A DNA stretch of 64,000 bases from Pseudonocardia sp. DSM 110487 (GCF_019468565.1 NZ_CP080521.1:7750001-7814000); one strand, 5' to 3'. Positions 52,431 to 61,639 are shown, numbered from the stretch's first letter. Notes: generated by a model not told the origin, from the letters alone. Numbers and translations: made by a program.

Positions 52431-53809
52431 CAGTCCTCCCTGGGTGTGGTCGACGTCAACCGGCGGTACTCCGCTGCCAGCTCGTGACCGACGAGGTCGG
52501 CGGCCCGCTGGATGACCTCGATGAGACCGGTACCCGACGCGACCTTGCGGTGGGCCTTGACGTCGCCGTCGCGGTAGGCGTTCTTCAGCCGCAGCTCCAG
52601 CGGGTCCATGCCGAGCTCGCGCGCGATCCGGTCCATCTGCGACTCCAGCGCGAAGTCCCCGATCGTGACGCCGAACCCGCGCATCGCGCTGGACGGCGTC
52701 CGGTTGGTGTACACGCAGTGGGCGTCGATGTGGACGTTGGGGATCGTGTAGGGCCCCGGGAAGTGGGCGGCGGCCTTGGTGGTGCCGTAGGGGCTGTGCC
52801 GGGAGTACGCACCCGCGTCGACGTACAGGACGATCTTGCGGGCGATGATGCTGCCGTCGTCCAGCACCCCGTCGGTGATGACGATCCGCTCCGCGGCGCG
52901 GGGCGAGGAGACCTGCATCTCCTCCTCGCGGCTGTAGCTGTACTGGACCGGCCGGTTGGCGACCGACGCGGCGATGCAGGCCAGCGGCTCGACCATCACG
53001 TCGACCTTCCCTCCGAACCCGCCGCCGACGGTGCCGCCGACGACCTGCAGGTCGGCGAACGGGCGATCGATGATCAGCGCGGTGTTGTCGAGGGTGAAGA
53101 AGGCCGCCTGCGTGTTGCTGTGGATGCGCAGCCTCCCGTCGCCCTGCGGGACGACGATGCAGCCCGTCGTCTCCGTGGGGGCGTGCTCGATCGGGGCGGA
53201 GCCGTACGTCCAGGAGAAGACGTGGTCGGCGGCGGCGAACCCGGCCTCGACGTCGCCGAACCGGACCCGGCGGGAGTGGTGGCCTTCGTAGACGAAGTAG
53301 TTGGTGCCCGACTGCTTGATCACCGGGGCGCCGGGGGCGAGCGCTTCCTCCACGTCGAGCACGGCGGGGAGGTCGGTGTAGTCGACGACCACCCGGCCAG
53401 CTGCATCCCATGCGGCCTCCTCGGTCTCGGCGACGACGGCGACGATCGGCTCTCCCCGGTAGAGCACCCGGTCCTCGGCCAGCACCGGCTCGTCGTTCGG
53501 CTCGATCCCGATCAGCCGCAGCACGGTGTACCAGTTGTTCGGCACGTCCTCGTGGGTGAGGACGGCGACGACCCCCGGCACCTGCCGGGCCGCGGTGACG
53601 TCCACCCGGTCGATCCGGGCGTGGTGGCGGGTGGACCGGTGCACCTTGAGGTGGAGCAGCCCACGCGGCGCGGTGTCCTCGAAGAACTGCGTGCGCCCGG
53701 TGACGTGACCGTGCGCGTCCGCGCGCTGGACGGTGGAGCCGATGACGCTGAAGGAGCCGCGTCGCTCGTGCGGGAAGTAGTCGTGGTCGATCGGGTTGAC
53801 GCGGACCAT
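52430..53809 (-). CDS. Molybdenum hydroxylase large subunit, N-terminal half
   Basis: 459 residues from the ATG at 53809. It includes the aldehyde-oxidase/xanthine-dehydrogenase a/b hammerhead (about 25-150) and the first Mo-pterin domain: GGGFGGK (262-268), NTQAAFFTLDN and SSAMRGFGVTI, the substrate-side Arg-Gly-Phe-Gly. It ends before the second Mo domain, which is the next gene. The AYRCSFR loop of CO dehydrogenase is absent. The start overlaps the small-subunit stop (TGATG). Confidence 0.87.
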   Translation of the reverse strand: MVRVNPIDHDYFPHERRGSFSVIGSTVQRADAHGHVTGRTQFFEDTAPRGLLHLKVHRSTRHHARIDRVDVTAARQVPGVVAVLTHEDVPNNWYTVLRLIGIEPNDEPVLAEDRVLYRGEPIVAVVAETEEAAWDAAGRVVVDYTDLPAVLDVEEALAPGAPVIKQSGTNYFVYEGHHSRRVRFGDVEAGFAAADHVFSWTYGSAPIEHAPTETTGCIVVPQGDGRLRIHSNTQAAFFTLDNTALIIDRPFADLQVVGGTVGGGFGGKVDVMVEPLACIAASVANRPVQYSYSREEEMQVSSPRAAERIVITDGVLDDGSIIARKIVLYVDAGAYSRHSPYGTTKAAAHFPGPYTIPNVHIDAHCVYTNRTPSSAMRGFGVTIGDFALESQMDRIARELGMDPLELRLKNAYRDGDVKAHRKVASGTGLIEVIQRAADLVGHELAAEYRRLTSTTPRED

Positions 53810-54321
53810 CAGCTGCCGACCTCCGCGCTGGGTTGCGTCGCTACTTCGCGGGTGCGGTCGGCGGCATCCAGGACGGCGGCCACGATCGGCTCGTAGCCGG
53901 TGCAGCGACAGACGTTGCCCGAGAGCCCCTCGCAGACCTCGTCGCGCGTGGGCGTCGGGGTGCGGCGCAGGAGCGCGCACGAGGACATCAGCATGCCGGG
54001 GGTGCAGAAGCCGCACTGCTGGGCGAAGTTGTCGAGGAACGCCTGCTGCAACGGGCTGAGCCCGCCGTCGGCGCCGGCGAGGCCCTCGACGGTGGTGACC
54101 TCGGCGCCGTCCACCGTCACGACGGGGACGAGGCACGACACGACGGGTTCGCCGTCGAGGAGCACGGTGCAGGTGCCGCAGGCGCCTTGCGAACATCCGC
54201 GCTTGGTGCCGGTCAGGCCGAGGTTCTCCCGCAGGGCACGGAGCAGCGTGGTGGACGGACGGGCGATCAGCTCCCGTGGCGAGCCGTTGACCGTGAGGGT
54301 GACGATCTGGGATGGCACCAC
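53809..54321 (-). CDS. Molybdenum hydroxylase 2Fe-2S subunit
   Basis: 170 residues. Two 2Fe-2S clusters: plant-type C43, C48, C51, C63 and the alpha-helical cluster C103, C106, C138, C140 (CGFCTPGM, CRCTGY). All eight ligands are intact. Passes electrons from the Mo centre to FAD. It is 13 bp after the FAD subunit gene and overlaps the large-subunit N-half. Confidence 0.93.
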   Translation of the reverse strand: MVPSQIVTLTVNGSPRELIARPSTTLLRALRENLGLTGTKRGCSQGACGTCTVLLDGEPVVSCLVPVVTVDGAEVTTVEGLAGADGGLSPLQQAFLDNFAQQCGFCTPGMLMSSCALLRRTPTPTRDEVCEGLSGNVCRCTGYEPIVAAVLDAADRTREVATQPSAEVGS

Positions 54322-54334
54322 ACGCTCCTCTCGA

Positions 54335-55132
54335 TCAGTGGCCGAGCAGCGCCCGGCGCAGGTGGACGGGGAAGACGCGACGGCGGTACCAGGCAGAGGC
54401 GTAGGCGTCGTCGAAGGGCTCGATCAGCGGGTCCGCCTCGGCGGCGGCGGCGCGCACGCTCGCCTCGTCGAGTGGGCGGCCGACGAGCGCCCGTTCGGCC
54501 GGCTCGCACCTCAGCGGCCGCGGCGCGAGCCCGCCGAGCGCGATGCGCACGTCACGCACCACGCCGTCAGCCATGGTGAGCGCTGCCGCGACGGTGACGA
54601 TGCTGGCGGAGTTGAACCGCCGCCGGCCGGCCTTGTGGTAGCGGAAGGCCACCGGGATGTCGAACCGGACGCCCGTGACCAGCTCGTTCTCCGCCACGCC
54701 GATCGGGAGCATGCGTTCGAGGGGCAGGGTGCGCGGCCCCGCGGCTCCCTGGATCTCGACGACGGCGTCGAGAGCGAGCAGGGCCACCGCCAGATCCCCG
54801 TAGGGCTGGCGAACAAAGAGGTTTCCGGCCACCGTGGCCAGGCTCCGCACCGGGCGGGCCGCGATGGAGCGCACGCACGGGTGCAGGACGGCGAGGCGCG
54901 CGTCGTCCTCGATCCGCGCGAACGTGGTCGTGGCTCCGATGCTCACCGCACCGTCGCTCACCGCGATCCCGTCGAGGCCGGCGCGACGCAGGCTGACCAG
55001 GCGCGTCGGCGGTGTGGCGCGGTCGTTCAGCCGGGGCATCAGGTACGTGCCGCCGGCGAGGGGACGTGCCCCGTCCGCCAGTGCGGCCTGCGCCGCGCCG
55101 AGGCTCTCCGGTACCAACATCGCGGTCAGCAT
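54335..55132 (-). CDS. Molybdenum hydroxylase FAD-binding subunit
   Basis: 265 residues, slightly short for the roughly 290-residue family. Contains the FAD loops RPLAGGTYLMPRL and SLATVAGNLFVRQPYGD, and the C-terminal CO-dehydrogenase flavoprotein domain. First gene of the leftward operon FAD, 2Fe-2S, large-N, large-C, amidohydrolase, YciI. Divergent from a GntR gene with a perfect palindrome in the 119-bp gap. Confidence 0.9.
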   Translation of the reverse strand: MLTAMLVPESLGAAQAALADGARPLAGGTYLMPRLNDRATPPTRLVSLRRAGLDGIAVSDGAVSIGATTTFARIEDDARLAVLHPCVRSIAARPVRSLATVAGNLFVRQPYGDLAVALLALDAVVEIQGAAGPRTLPLERMLPIGVAENELVTGVRFDIPVAFRYHKAGRRRFNSASIVTVAAALTMADGVVRDVRIALGGLAPRPLRCEPAERALVGRPLDEASVRAAAAEADPLIEPFDDAYASAWYRRRVFPVHLRRALLGH

Positions 55133-55159
55133 CTCGTCGAGCCCCCAGCATCGTCGCTG

Positions 55160-55177
55160 ATTATCGATATCGATAAT
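55160..55177. promoter_or_regulatory. Perfect 18-bp palindrome, GntR operator
   Basis: ATTATCGATATCGATAAT is a complete palindrome with no mismatch, 27 bp upstream of the FAD subunit start and 74 bp upstream of the GntR start. The strong AT-rich island in a GC-rich context makes it the likely GntR site controlling both directions. Confidence 0.65.
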
Positions 55178-55251
55178 GAGCCTAGGAGCGTCGCCCTCCC
55201 CCGGTCAAGGAGTGCCGGGCGGGGTACGGCGAGGACGGGGAGGATTGCCGC

Positions 55252-55920
55252 ATGACGGACCACGAGAGGCGGCCCGCCGCTCCACGGGTGTCCCGCCCGA
55301 CGTTCAGCAGCCTGATCCGGGACGGGCTGCTCGAGCGCATCACGTCCGGCGAATACGCGGCCGGCGAACGGCTGGTGGAGACGAGGATCGCGACCGAGTT
55401 CGGGACGAGCCAGGCGCCCGTTCGCGAGGCATTGCGCGACCTCGAGGCTCTCGGGCTCATCGAGAGCCGCCCGAGGATGGGCAGCACCGTGGTCCCGTTC
55501 GCCGAGCAGACCCTCCGCGAGGCCTACGTGGTCCGGGCCGCTCTGGAGGAGGCGGCCACCCGGCTGTGCATGCTGCGCGGCGCCGTCCCCCGCTCCGTGA
55601 TGGAGAAGGCCGTCGCGGAGATGCGCCGGAGCGCGGAGACCGGAGACGTCGCGCTCATGGGCACCTCGAGCAGCACCTTCCACCGGCTGGTCGTCGAAGC
55701 GAGCGAGAACCGCCTGCTCATCCGGGCCTGGGAGGCGCTGCAGATCGAGGCCCGGACGTCCATCGCCCTGATGGTTCTCGAACCCGATCTCGCCACTGTG
55801 GCCGAAGACCACCAGCAGCTGCTGCAGGACATGGTCGACGGCGACGTCGAACGCGCTTGCCGGCACGCCCGCGAGCACCAGCTGGCCTACGCGCAGCTCC
55901 CCCACCGCCCCAACCGGTAG
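55252..55920 (+). CDS. GntR family regulator, FadR subfamily
   Basis: 222 residues. Winged helix: IRDGLLERITSGEYAAGERLVETRIATEFGTSQAPVREALRDLEALGLIESRPRMGSTV, then the FCD effector domain with a metal-binding pattern (FHRLVVEAS, and HQQLLQDMVDGDVERACRHAREH). Divergent from and probable repressor of the molybdenum hydroxylase operon, sensing its aromatic or heterocyclic acid substrate. Confidence 0.88.
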   Translation: MTDHERRPAAPRVSRPTFSSLIRDGLLERITSGEYAAGERLVETRIATEFGTSQAPVREALRDLEALGLIESRPRMGSTVVPFAEQTLREAYVVRAALEEAATRLCMLRGAVPRSVMEKAVAEMRRSAETGDVALMGTSSSTFHRLVVEASENRLLIRAWEALQIEARTSIALMVLEPDLATVAEDHQQLLQDMVDGDVERACRHAREHQLAYAQLPHRPNR

Positions 55921-56001
55921 CCCGTCCCACCGAGCAGCTGATCGCGGCGCTGCGGCCCACGTCGCCGATCTCCTCCGTGCTGGGGTGCACCCGCAGCGGG
56001 G

Positions 56002-56424
56002 TCAGGCGCGCAGCCGGCGAGCCACTGCCGGGATCACGATCGCGGCGGCCACCAGGTGCGTCACCATCAGGAGGACCTTGGTGCTGGTGGCGGCGTCGGC
56101 GAGCACGTCCGGCACCAGGGAGAGCACGGTGAGGGCCACGGTCGTGCGGATCCACGTGGTGCGCGGGCGCCGGGCGAACCGGCGCAGGCCCACGGCGATG
56201 AGCAGGCCGATGACCGAGAAGATGACGGTGAGGGTCGCGAACCCGGACACCGGGATCGCCTGGCCTGCGACGTCGAGGCTGAACCCGACCGCCTGACCGG
56301 CGGCGGCGACGGCCGCGGTGGCGACCGCGGCGAGGACGGTGGCGCCGGCCCCGTCGCGCAGGAGCGCTCCGACCGTGGGGACGGACGAGGTGGTGGCGGT
56401 GGGGGCGGTGACGGTGGCGGACAT
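56002..56424 (-). CDS. DUF6069-like four-helix membrane protein
   Basis: 140 residues with a Thr/Pro/Ala-rich start and four hydrophobic segments (about 28-48, 58-80, 90-108, 115-135). Matches the small uncharacterised actinobacterial DUF6069-type membrane proteins in layout. No charged catalytic residues. Stand-alone gene; function unknown. Confidence 0.65.
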   Translation of the reverse strand: MSATVTAPTATTSSVPTVGALLRDGAGATVLAAVATAAVAAAGQAVGFSLDVAGQAIPVSGFATLTVIFSVIGLLIAVGLRRFARRPRTTWIRTTVALTVLSLVPDVLADAATSTKVLLMVTHLVAAAIVIPAVARRLRA

Positions 56425-56571
56425 GGTGACCTCCGGTGGCGGGGCGACCGGCTCCGTGCCGGTCTCTCACGGGATAAGACCGGCGACCCGGCTGGAACTA
56501 ATCGGAACCTGACGGGACTCGAGTCGGCCCGCCACGGTGGCCGGCCGAGAGGTGGTCGTAGTGTCGTATGC

Positions 56572-56988
56572 GTGCCGCCGATCGATGAGCCGGTGCAGCC
56601 CGGCGCCGACGAGGCCGCGATCGCGGCGGTCGGGGAGCGGTTGCGGTCGCTGTTCGGGGCGACGCTGCCGGACGCGTACGCCGACCTGCTGCGCCGCGAG
56701 GACGGTGTCGACGTGGACGGGCTGGTCCTCTACGGCAGCTGGCAAAGCCCGGACGACCGCGGACCGGGCGGGTTCTGGCAGGGTCTCGTCGCGGCCAACA
56801 CGCTGTGGCGCGAGGTGCCGGGTCGGGAGGACTACCTCGTGTTGGGCGACAGCGACCTGTACCTGCTGACCGTCGACCTCGACGGCCACGCGCCCGTGCT
56901 GCGGGACAGGGTGACCGCCGAGCCGGTCGAGAGCTTCCCCGACGTCGCGACGGCGATCGAGCTCTTGCTCGCGGCCCGGCGCCGCTAG
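56572..56988 (+). CDS. SMI1/KNR4 (SUKH/YrhA)-like protein
   Basis: 138 residues from a GTG at 56572. Fits the SUKH fold: a long N-terminal helix (ADEAAIAAVGERLRSLFGATLPDAYADLLRREDGV), DGLVLYGSW, and a beta segment EDYLVLGDSDLYLLTVDLDGHAPVLRDR. SUKH proteins are often immunity factors or stress proteins; no toxin gene is visible beside it, so it could be an orphan. The start is uncertain, as the ribosome site is weak. Confidence 0.65.
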   Translation: MPPIDEPVQPGADEAAIAAVGERLRSLFGATLPDAYADLLRREDGVDVDGLVLYGSWQSPDDRGPGGFWQGLVAANTLWREVPGREDYLVLGDSDLYLLTVDLDGHAPVLRDRVTAEPVESFPDVATAIELLLAARRR

Positions 56989-57120
56989 ATCCATGATCGG
57001 CGACAGCCGGGCAGCGCCCGCCAAGCATTCGATTCCGCTCGGTGTCGTCGCTGACCTGGAACACGACCAGCTCGCCGGCGGGACGCTCCGGCGCAGGTTG
57101 ACCGGGCGATCCGATCGCGG

Positions 57121-58167
57121 TCACAGGTCAGCTGTGAGCGTGGCAAGTGGCTCGAGGTGGGGCAGCAACTCGTCGACGCCGCGGGAGGCGTCGAGGCCGA
57201 TCAGGAGGCGATCGACCCCGGACTCGGCAAAGACCGCGAGCCGGTCCCGGATGCGTTCGAGCGGTCCGACCAACGCCAGTTCGTCGACGAGTGCATCGGG
57301 CACTGCGGCTGCAGCGCCGGCCTTGTCGCCCGCGAGGTATCGGTCCTGGATGGCATCCGCTTCCTCGTCGAAGCCCAGTCGGCGGACCGCCTGGTTGTAG
57401 AAGTTGCGTTCCCGCGGACCCATCCCGCCGATGTAGAGCGCGAGGTTGGGGCGGATGCGGTCGCGGCAGGCGGCGAGGTCATTGCCGACGGCGAGCCGCA
57501 CGGTGGTGGTGATCTCGAGCGGGCGCAGCCGCGGGTCTCGCTTCGCGGTCCCTCGGCGCAGGGGTTCGGCGTAGAGGTCCCGCTGGGGTGGGTGGAGGAA
57601 GGGCATCCAGCCGTCGGCGATCTCGGCGCACAGTTCCACGTTGCGCGCTCCCAGCGCGGCGAGGTGGATCGGGATCTGGTCGCGGATCGGGTGGAGGATC
57701 GACCGGAGCGGTTTGCCTGCCCCGACCGCACCGTCGCGCAGTGGCAGTTGGTAGAAGTCGCCGTCGTAGGTGACCGGCTCGTCTCGCCGGATGGCCCGCC
57801 GCACGATGTCGACGAATTCCCGGGTACGTCCCAACGGATCCCGGAACGACACGCCGTGCCAGCCCTCGACGACCTGTGGCCCCGAGACACCCAGGCCGAG
57901 GTGGCAGCGCCCGCCGGACAGGGCATCGATCGTCATCGCCGCCATCGCGGTCGCGGCCGGGGTGCGCGCGGGTATCTGGAGGATGGCGCTGCCCAGCGCG
58001 ACGCGGCGCGTGATCGCGGCCAGGTAGCCGAGTACGGCGACGGCGTCCGAGCCGTACGACTCGGCAACCCACACGGAGTCGAGGTGGAGCCGATCGGCCT
58101 CGTTCACGAGCGGCGTGATGTCCGCGAGGCGGGTGCCGGCGTACCCGAGGTTCAGTCCGAGTTTCAC
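57121..58167 (-). CDS. LLM-class F420-type oxidoreductase
   Basis: 348 residues from a GTG at 58167 overlapping the acyl-CoA ligase stop (GTGA). Luciferase-like barrel: KLGLNLGYAGTRLADITPLV, DSVWVAESYGSDAVAVLGYL, LGSAILQIPARTPAATAMAA, GRCHLGLGVSGPQVVEGWHG. Strongly like the mycobacterial F420-dependent flavin-independent group. Last gene of the leftward operon, so it may act on the activated acid made by its neighbours. Confidence 0.88.
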   Translation of the reverse strand: MKLGLNLGYAGTRLADITPLVNEADRLHLDSVWVAESYGSDAVAVLGYLAAITRRVALGSAILQIPARTPAATAMAAMTIDALSGGRCHLGLGVSGPQVVEGWHGVSFRDPLGRTREFVDIVRRAIRRDEPVTYDGDFYQLPLRDGAVGAGKPLRSILHPIRDQIPIHLAALGARNVELCAEIADGWMPFLHPPQRDLYAEPLRRGTAKRDPRLRPLEITTTVRLAVGNDLAACRDRIRPNLALYIGGMGPRERNFYNQAVRRLGFDEEADAIQDRYLAGDKAGAAAAVPDALVDELALVGPLERIRDRLAVFAESGVDRLLIGLDASRGVDELLPHLEPLATLTADL

Positions 58168-59711
58168 GGCGCCTGCTCTTCTCGACCGCGGTCGGCGATG
58201 GCCCGGGCCGCCGCGAGATCCACTTTCCCGGAGTCGAGGCGTGGGATGCCGGCCACGACGACCATGCGTCCGGGCACCTTGTAGCCCGCGAGCCGGCTGC
58301 GGGCGAACCGGCGGACCGTCTCCTCGTCGAAGGTGGGTCCGGCCGGCTTCACCACGGCGACGACCCGTTGCCCGAACGTCTCGTCCGGCACGCCGACGAC
58401 GACGCAGTCGGTGACCTCTGGGTGGCGCGCCAGCACGGTCTCGACCTCGTCGGGATGGACCTTCTCGCCGCCCGTGTTGATCACGCGGTCGAGCCGCCCG
58501 TGCAGCAGGAACGTGCCGTCGGGCTCGAGGCCGGCGGCGTCGTCGAGGACGGCCATCCGCCTCCCGTCGACGACGGCGAAGCGGTTGTCCGGTCGATCGT
58601 CGAGGTAGCCCAGCGAGACCGGGCCGACCCTGGCCAGGCGTCCGAGCCGGCCGGGTTCGGCCGCGCTGAGGTCGTCCTCGACGACCATCGTTCCGCTGGT
58701 CGGGACGAATCGTGGCGCGAGGCTGCCCGGGCACGACGCGTGCTGCGTGGCACGTCCGAGGGTGCCGGTCTCCGACGACCCGATGCCCTCGACGATCTCG
58801 AGTTCGGGCATGTGCTGCCACAGGGCACGTTTGGTGGCGTCGAGGGTCGGGGCGCCGCCGGTGATCAGTTGCCGCAGCCGCGCGGGTGCCGGGGCGCCGC
58901 CGTCGAGCGCCTCGACGAGCCTGCCGGCGAAGGCCTGACCGCTGACGTTCATGGCGTCGCACCGCTCCCGTTCGGCCAGTGCGAGCAGGTGCTCGGGATC
59001 GAGCGGCCTGCGGTCGGCGAGAACCGCGGTTCCACCGCCGAGCAGCACCGCGAGCGTGACCCACTGGCCGAAGGCGTGATCCATCGGGGCGGCCACGAGG
59101 GTTCGCTCCCCGCCGCTCGCCGAGCGTCGCACCAGCACGTCGGGGTCGGGGCTGACGTCGGGGTGGCTGCGCGGATACATCGCGGCGAGGACGATGTCGC
59201 GAAGCGTCCAGGCCACCAGGCGGGGCGCCCCGGTCGTCCCGCCGGTGAGCAGCGCGTACTCGACGCGCGTCGCGGGCACCGGACGGTCCCGTATGGGTGC
59301 GACGACGGTGACGCCGGCCGCCGCGTGCCCGGCGAGTCCGCGGCCGTCGCCGACGATCTCGTCGAACTCCTCGAGCCGGTCCTGCTCCGTGACGAGTGCG
59401 GCGAGGTCATGGCTCCGGACCAGGCCGGCCACCTCGCAGGCCCGGTAGCGCCGGTTGATGTTGACAGGGGTCGCGTCGCGGGACCAGGCCGCCAGGAGGA
59501 GCGCGACGGTGTCGATGCGGTTGCCGAGCTGCAGCCCGAACCGCGCCCCCGTCCCGATCCCGAGCTCGGCGAGCCATCCGTCGGCCCGCCGGACCCGGGT
59601 CTGCAGACCGGCCCGGTCGACGCGGCCGTGGTCGTCCACGACTGCGTCGGCGTGGGGGCGAAGTGTTGCCAGCCGGGCGATGACACCCGTCGGGTTCAGC
59701 GGTTCGGTCAC
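58164..59711 (-). CDS. AMP-forming acyl-CoA ligase
   Basis: 515 residues from a GTG at 59711. Adenylate-forming motifs: LLTGGTTGAPRLV (A3 loop, with Arg in the usual Pro-Lys position), IGSSETG, DRVINTGGEKVHPDEVE and a C-terminal lysine in RLDSGKVDL. Activates a carboxylic acid to its CoA thioester via acyl-AMP. The start overlaps the binding-protein stop (GTGA), so the imported compound is the likely substrate. Acid identity unknown. Confidence 0.88.
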   Translation of the reverse strand: MTEPLNPTGVIARLATLRPHADAVVDDHGRVDRAGLQTRVRRADGWLAELGIGTGARFGLQLGNRIDTVALLLAAWSRDATPVNINRRYRACEVAGLVRSHDLAALVTEQDRLEEFDEIVGDGRGLAGHAAAGVTVVAPIRDRPVPATRVEYALLTGGTTGAPRLVAWTLRDIVLAAMYPRSHPDVSPDPDVLVRRSASGGERTLVAAPMDHAFGQWVTLAVLLGGGTAVLADRRPLDPEHLLALAERERCDAMNVSGQAFAGRLVEALDGGAPAPARLRQLITGGAPTLDATKRALWQHMPELEIVEGIGSSETGTLGRATQHASCPGSLAPRFVPTSGTMVVEDDLSAAEPGRLGRLARVGPVSLGYLDDRPDNRFAVVDGRRMAVLDDAAGLEPDGTFLLHGRLDRVINTGGEKVHPDEVETVLARHPEVTDCVVVGVPDETFGQRVVAVVKPAGPTFDEETVRRFARSRLAGYKVPGRMVVVAGIPRLDSGKVDLAAARAIADRGREEQAP

Positions 59712-60784
59712 GGCGCGGTGTTCTTCGCGGCGTCGACCACCGCCGCCTCGTCGAACTTGTTGAACTCGGGTACGAGCGCGTCGGTCCAGACGCGGTTGGC
59801 CGGCAGCACCGCGGCGAGGAAGCCGCCTTCGACGAGCACCTGCTGCAGCCCGTCGATCTCGTCCGGCGACGCGGAGCCCCAGCCACCCGCGGGCTCCGTC
59901 AGAACTTCCAGACGGGAGTCGAGGGCGGCCCGACCGACGGCCCTGGCCGCGGTGTCCTCCATGCCCGCCGGCTTGGTGTCGGGATAGACCTTCCAGTGCG
60001 AGGTGACGGCGGCGTCCGGGTTCGTCTGCGTGAAGACGGTGGACTTGGCGACGGCGCGGCCGAAGCGCGCGAACGCATCTGGGCTGGTCTCGAGGGACTG
60101 CCGGGAGGCGACGAAGACGCCCTGGAACCCGAGCTCGTCGAACCACGGCGTCGACACCGGTCGCAGCGGCATGCCATGGCCTTCGATCGAGGCGAACACC
60201 GAATCCCACAGGCCGACCACATCGATGTCGCCCTTGCGGGCCAGCTCCGCCACATCGGGCCCCGAGCCGACGGGAAGGAACTCGATCGTGCCGGGATCGC
60301 CGCCCTCGCGCCCGACCAGGGACTTGATCTGCGGAATGCTGCCCGCGCCTGGGCTCACCACCCCGACGGTCTTGCCCTGCATGTCGCTGACGGACCGGAT
60401 GGGCGAGTCCTCGGGGACGTGCGGAACGGCGAAGTTGCGCGTGATGTGGTTGTAGAAGACCTGGACGTCCGATCCGGTCTCGATGGCCTTGAGCACCGAG
60501 GGCGACAGGATCAGGGCCACGTCGAGCTGCCCGGCGAGCACGGCGTCGACGGCCTCGGCGCTGCCCGGGAGGTTGACCATCTCGACCTCGAGCCCCTCCT
60601 CGGCGAAGAAGCCGCGGTCCACGGGCACGGACGTGTACGGGGCGAAGCTCATCTGCATCGTCGGCCCGACCACCCCGACCGTGAGCGACGACGCCGAGTC
60701 GTCACCGCTCCCGCATCCGGTGGCGACCAGTCCGAGGGTCGCGAGCACGAGGACGAGCTTTCGCAAGACGGTTGGGCTTCTCAT
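59708..60784 (-). CDS. NMT1/SsuA-like substrate-binding lipoprotein
   Basis: 358 residues. Signal peptide with lipobox VATGC (Cys24), then the NMT1/THI5-like two-lobe fold: FAPYTSVPVDRGFFAEEGLEVEMVNL, AEAVDAVLAGQLDVALI, VVSPGAGSIPQIKSLVGREGGD. The family binds aliphatic sulfonates, nitrate, taurine, pyrimidine precursors or aromatic acids. Next to the SsuC-like permease (18 bp) and ATPase genes. Confidence 0.87.
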   Translation of the reverse strand: MRSPTVLRKLVLVLATLGLVATGCGSGDDSASSLTVGVVGPTMQMSFAPYTSVPVDRGFFAEEGLEVEMVNLPGSAEAVDAVLAGQLDVALILSPSVLKAIETGSDVQVFYNHITRNFAVPHVPEDSPIRSVSDMQGKTVGVVSPGAGSIPQIKSLVGREGGDPGTIEFLPVGSGPDVAELARKGDIDVVGLWDSVFASIEGHGMPLRPVSTPWFDELGFQGVFVASRQSLETSPDAFARFGRAVAKSTVFTQTNPDAAVTSHWKVYPDTKPAGMEDTAARAVGRAALDSRLEVLTEPAGGWGSASPDEIDGLQQVLVEGGFLAAVLPANRVWTDALVPEFNKFDEAAVVDAAKNTAP

Positions 60785-60802
60785 TCGGCCGCTCCTTTGC
60801 GA

Positions 60803-61639
60803 TCACATTGATGTCGGGGTGGTCACCTCGGCGGCCCACGCCGTGGTCGAGCGCTCGATCGCTCGCATCAGGAAGTGCAGCGTGAGACCCACGATGGCGA
60901 GAACCAGCAGCGCGGCGAAGACACCGGGCACGTTGAACGCCGCCTTCTGCTGCAGCAGGAACACGCCGAGCCCGTTGCGCGTGCCGACGAACTCCGCGAC
61001 CACCGAACCGACGAGGGCGAAGACAAGACCGACGTCGAGCCCGGCGAAGACGAACGGCATGGCCGCCGGGATACGCAGATATCGCAGGAGCTCGAGAGGC
61101 GTCGCGCCCAGCGACAGGAAGAGCTCGTATCGAACACGATCCCGGATGCGGAAACCCTGCAGGCAGTTGACGAAGATCGGAAAGAAGGCCAGGAACGCCA
61201 CTACCGCGATCTTGGAAGTGTTCCCGAACCCGAGCCAGAGAATCACCAAAGGCGCGACGGCGATCTTCGGCAGGCTCTGGAAGCCGACGATGTACGGCGT
61301 CAGGATCCGTTCCAGTCGGGGCAGCGCGACGAGCACAGCGGCAAGAAGGACCGCGGCCACGGTGGCCACGAGGAAGCCGCCGAGCGTTGCGACGATGGTG
61401 GACCAGAGGTGCGGCCACAGGGCGCCGTCGCTCACGGCGTCCGCGAGGGCAACGGCGACGCTGGCCGGGTCCGGCACGACGCGGGTCGACATGGCCTCCG
61501 GGCGCGGACCCCACTGCAGATAGGACAGGACGACCACGCCGATGGCCGTGGTCCAGGCGAGATCCGGAGTCCTGCGACGGCGTCGTGCGGATGCGGCGAC
61601 GGCCTTGGTGGTGGTAGCAGGGGCGGCCGTGTCAGTCAT
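60803..61639 (-). CDS. SsuC/TauC-like ABC permease
   Basis: 278 residues from the ATG at 61639. Arg-rich start, then six membrane segments with the EAA-type motif YELFLSLGATPLELLRYLRIPAAMP. The LVGSVVAEFVGTRNGLGVFLL stretch is typical of nitrate/sulfonate/taurine importer permeases. Overlaps the ATPase gene by 8 nt. Confidence 0.9.
   Translation of the reverse strand: MTDTAAPATTTKAVAASARRRRRTPDLAWTTAIGVVVLSYLQWGPRPEAMSTRVVPDPASVAVALADAVSDGALWPHLWSTIVATLGGFLVATVAAVLLAAVLVALPRLERILTPYIVGFQSLPKIAVAPLVILWLGFGNTSKIAVVAFLAFFPIFVNCLQGFRIRDRVRYELFLSLGATPLELLRYLRIPAAMPFVFAGLDVGLVFALVGSVVAEFVGTRNGLGVFLLQQKAAFNVPGVFAALLVLAIVGLTLHFLMRAIERSTTAWAAEVTTPTSM

Noticed and set aside
52424..53896. 490-codon plus-strand frame opposite the molybdenum hydroxylase large subunit
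   Set aside because: Shadow of the real gene; no recognisable fold.
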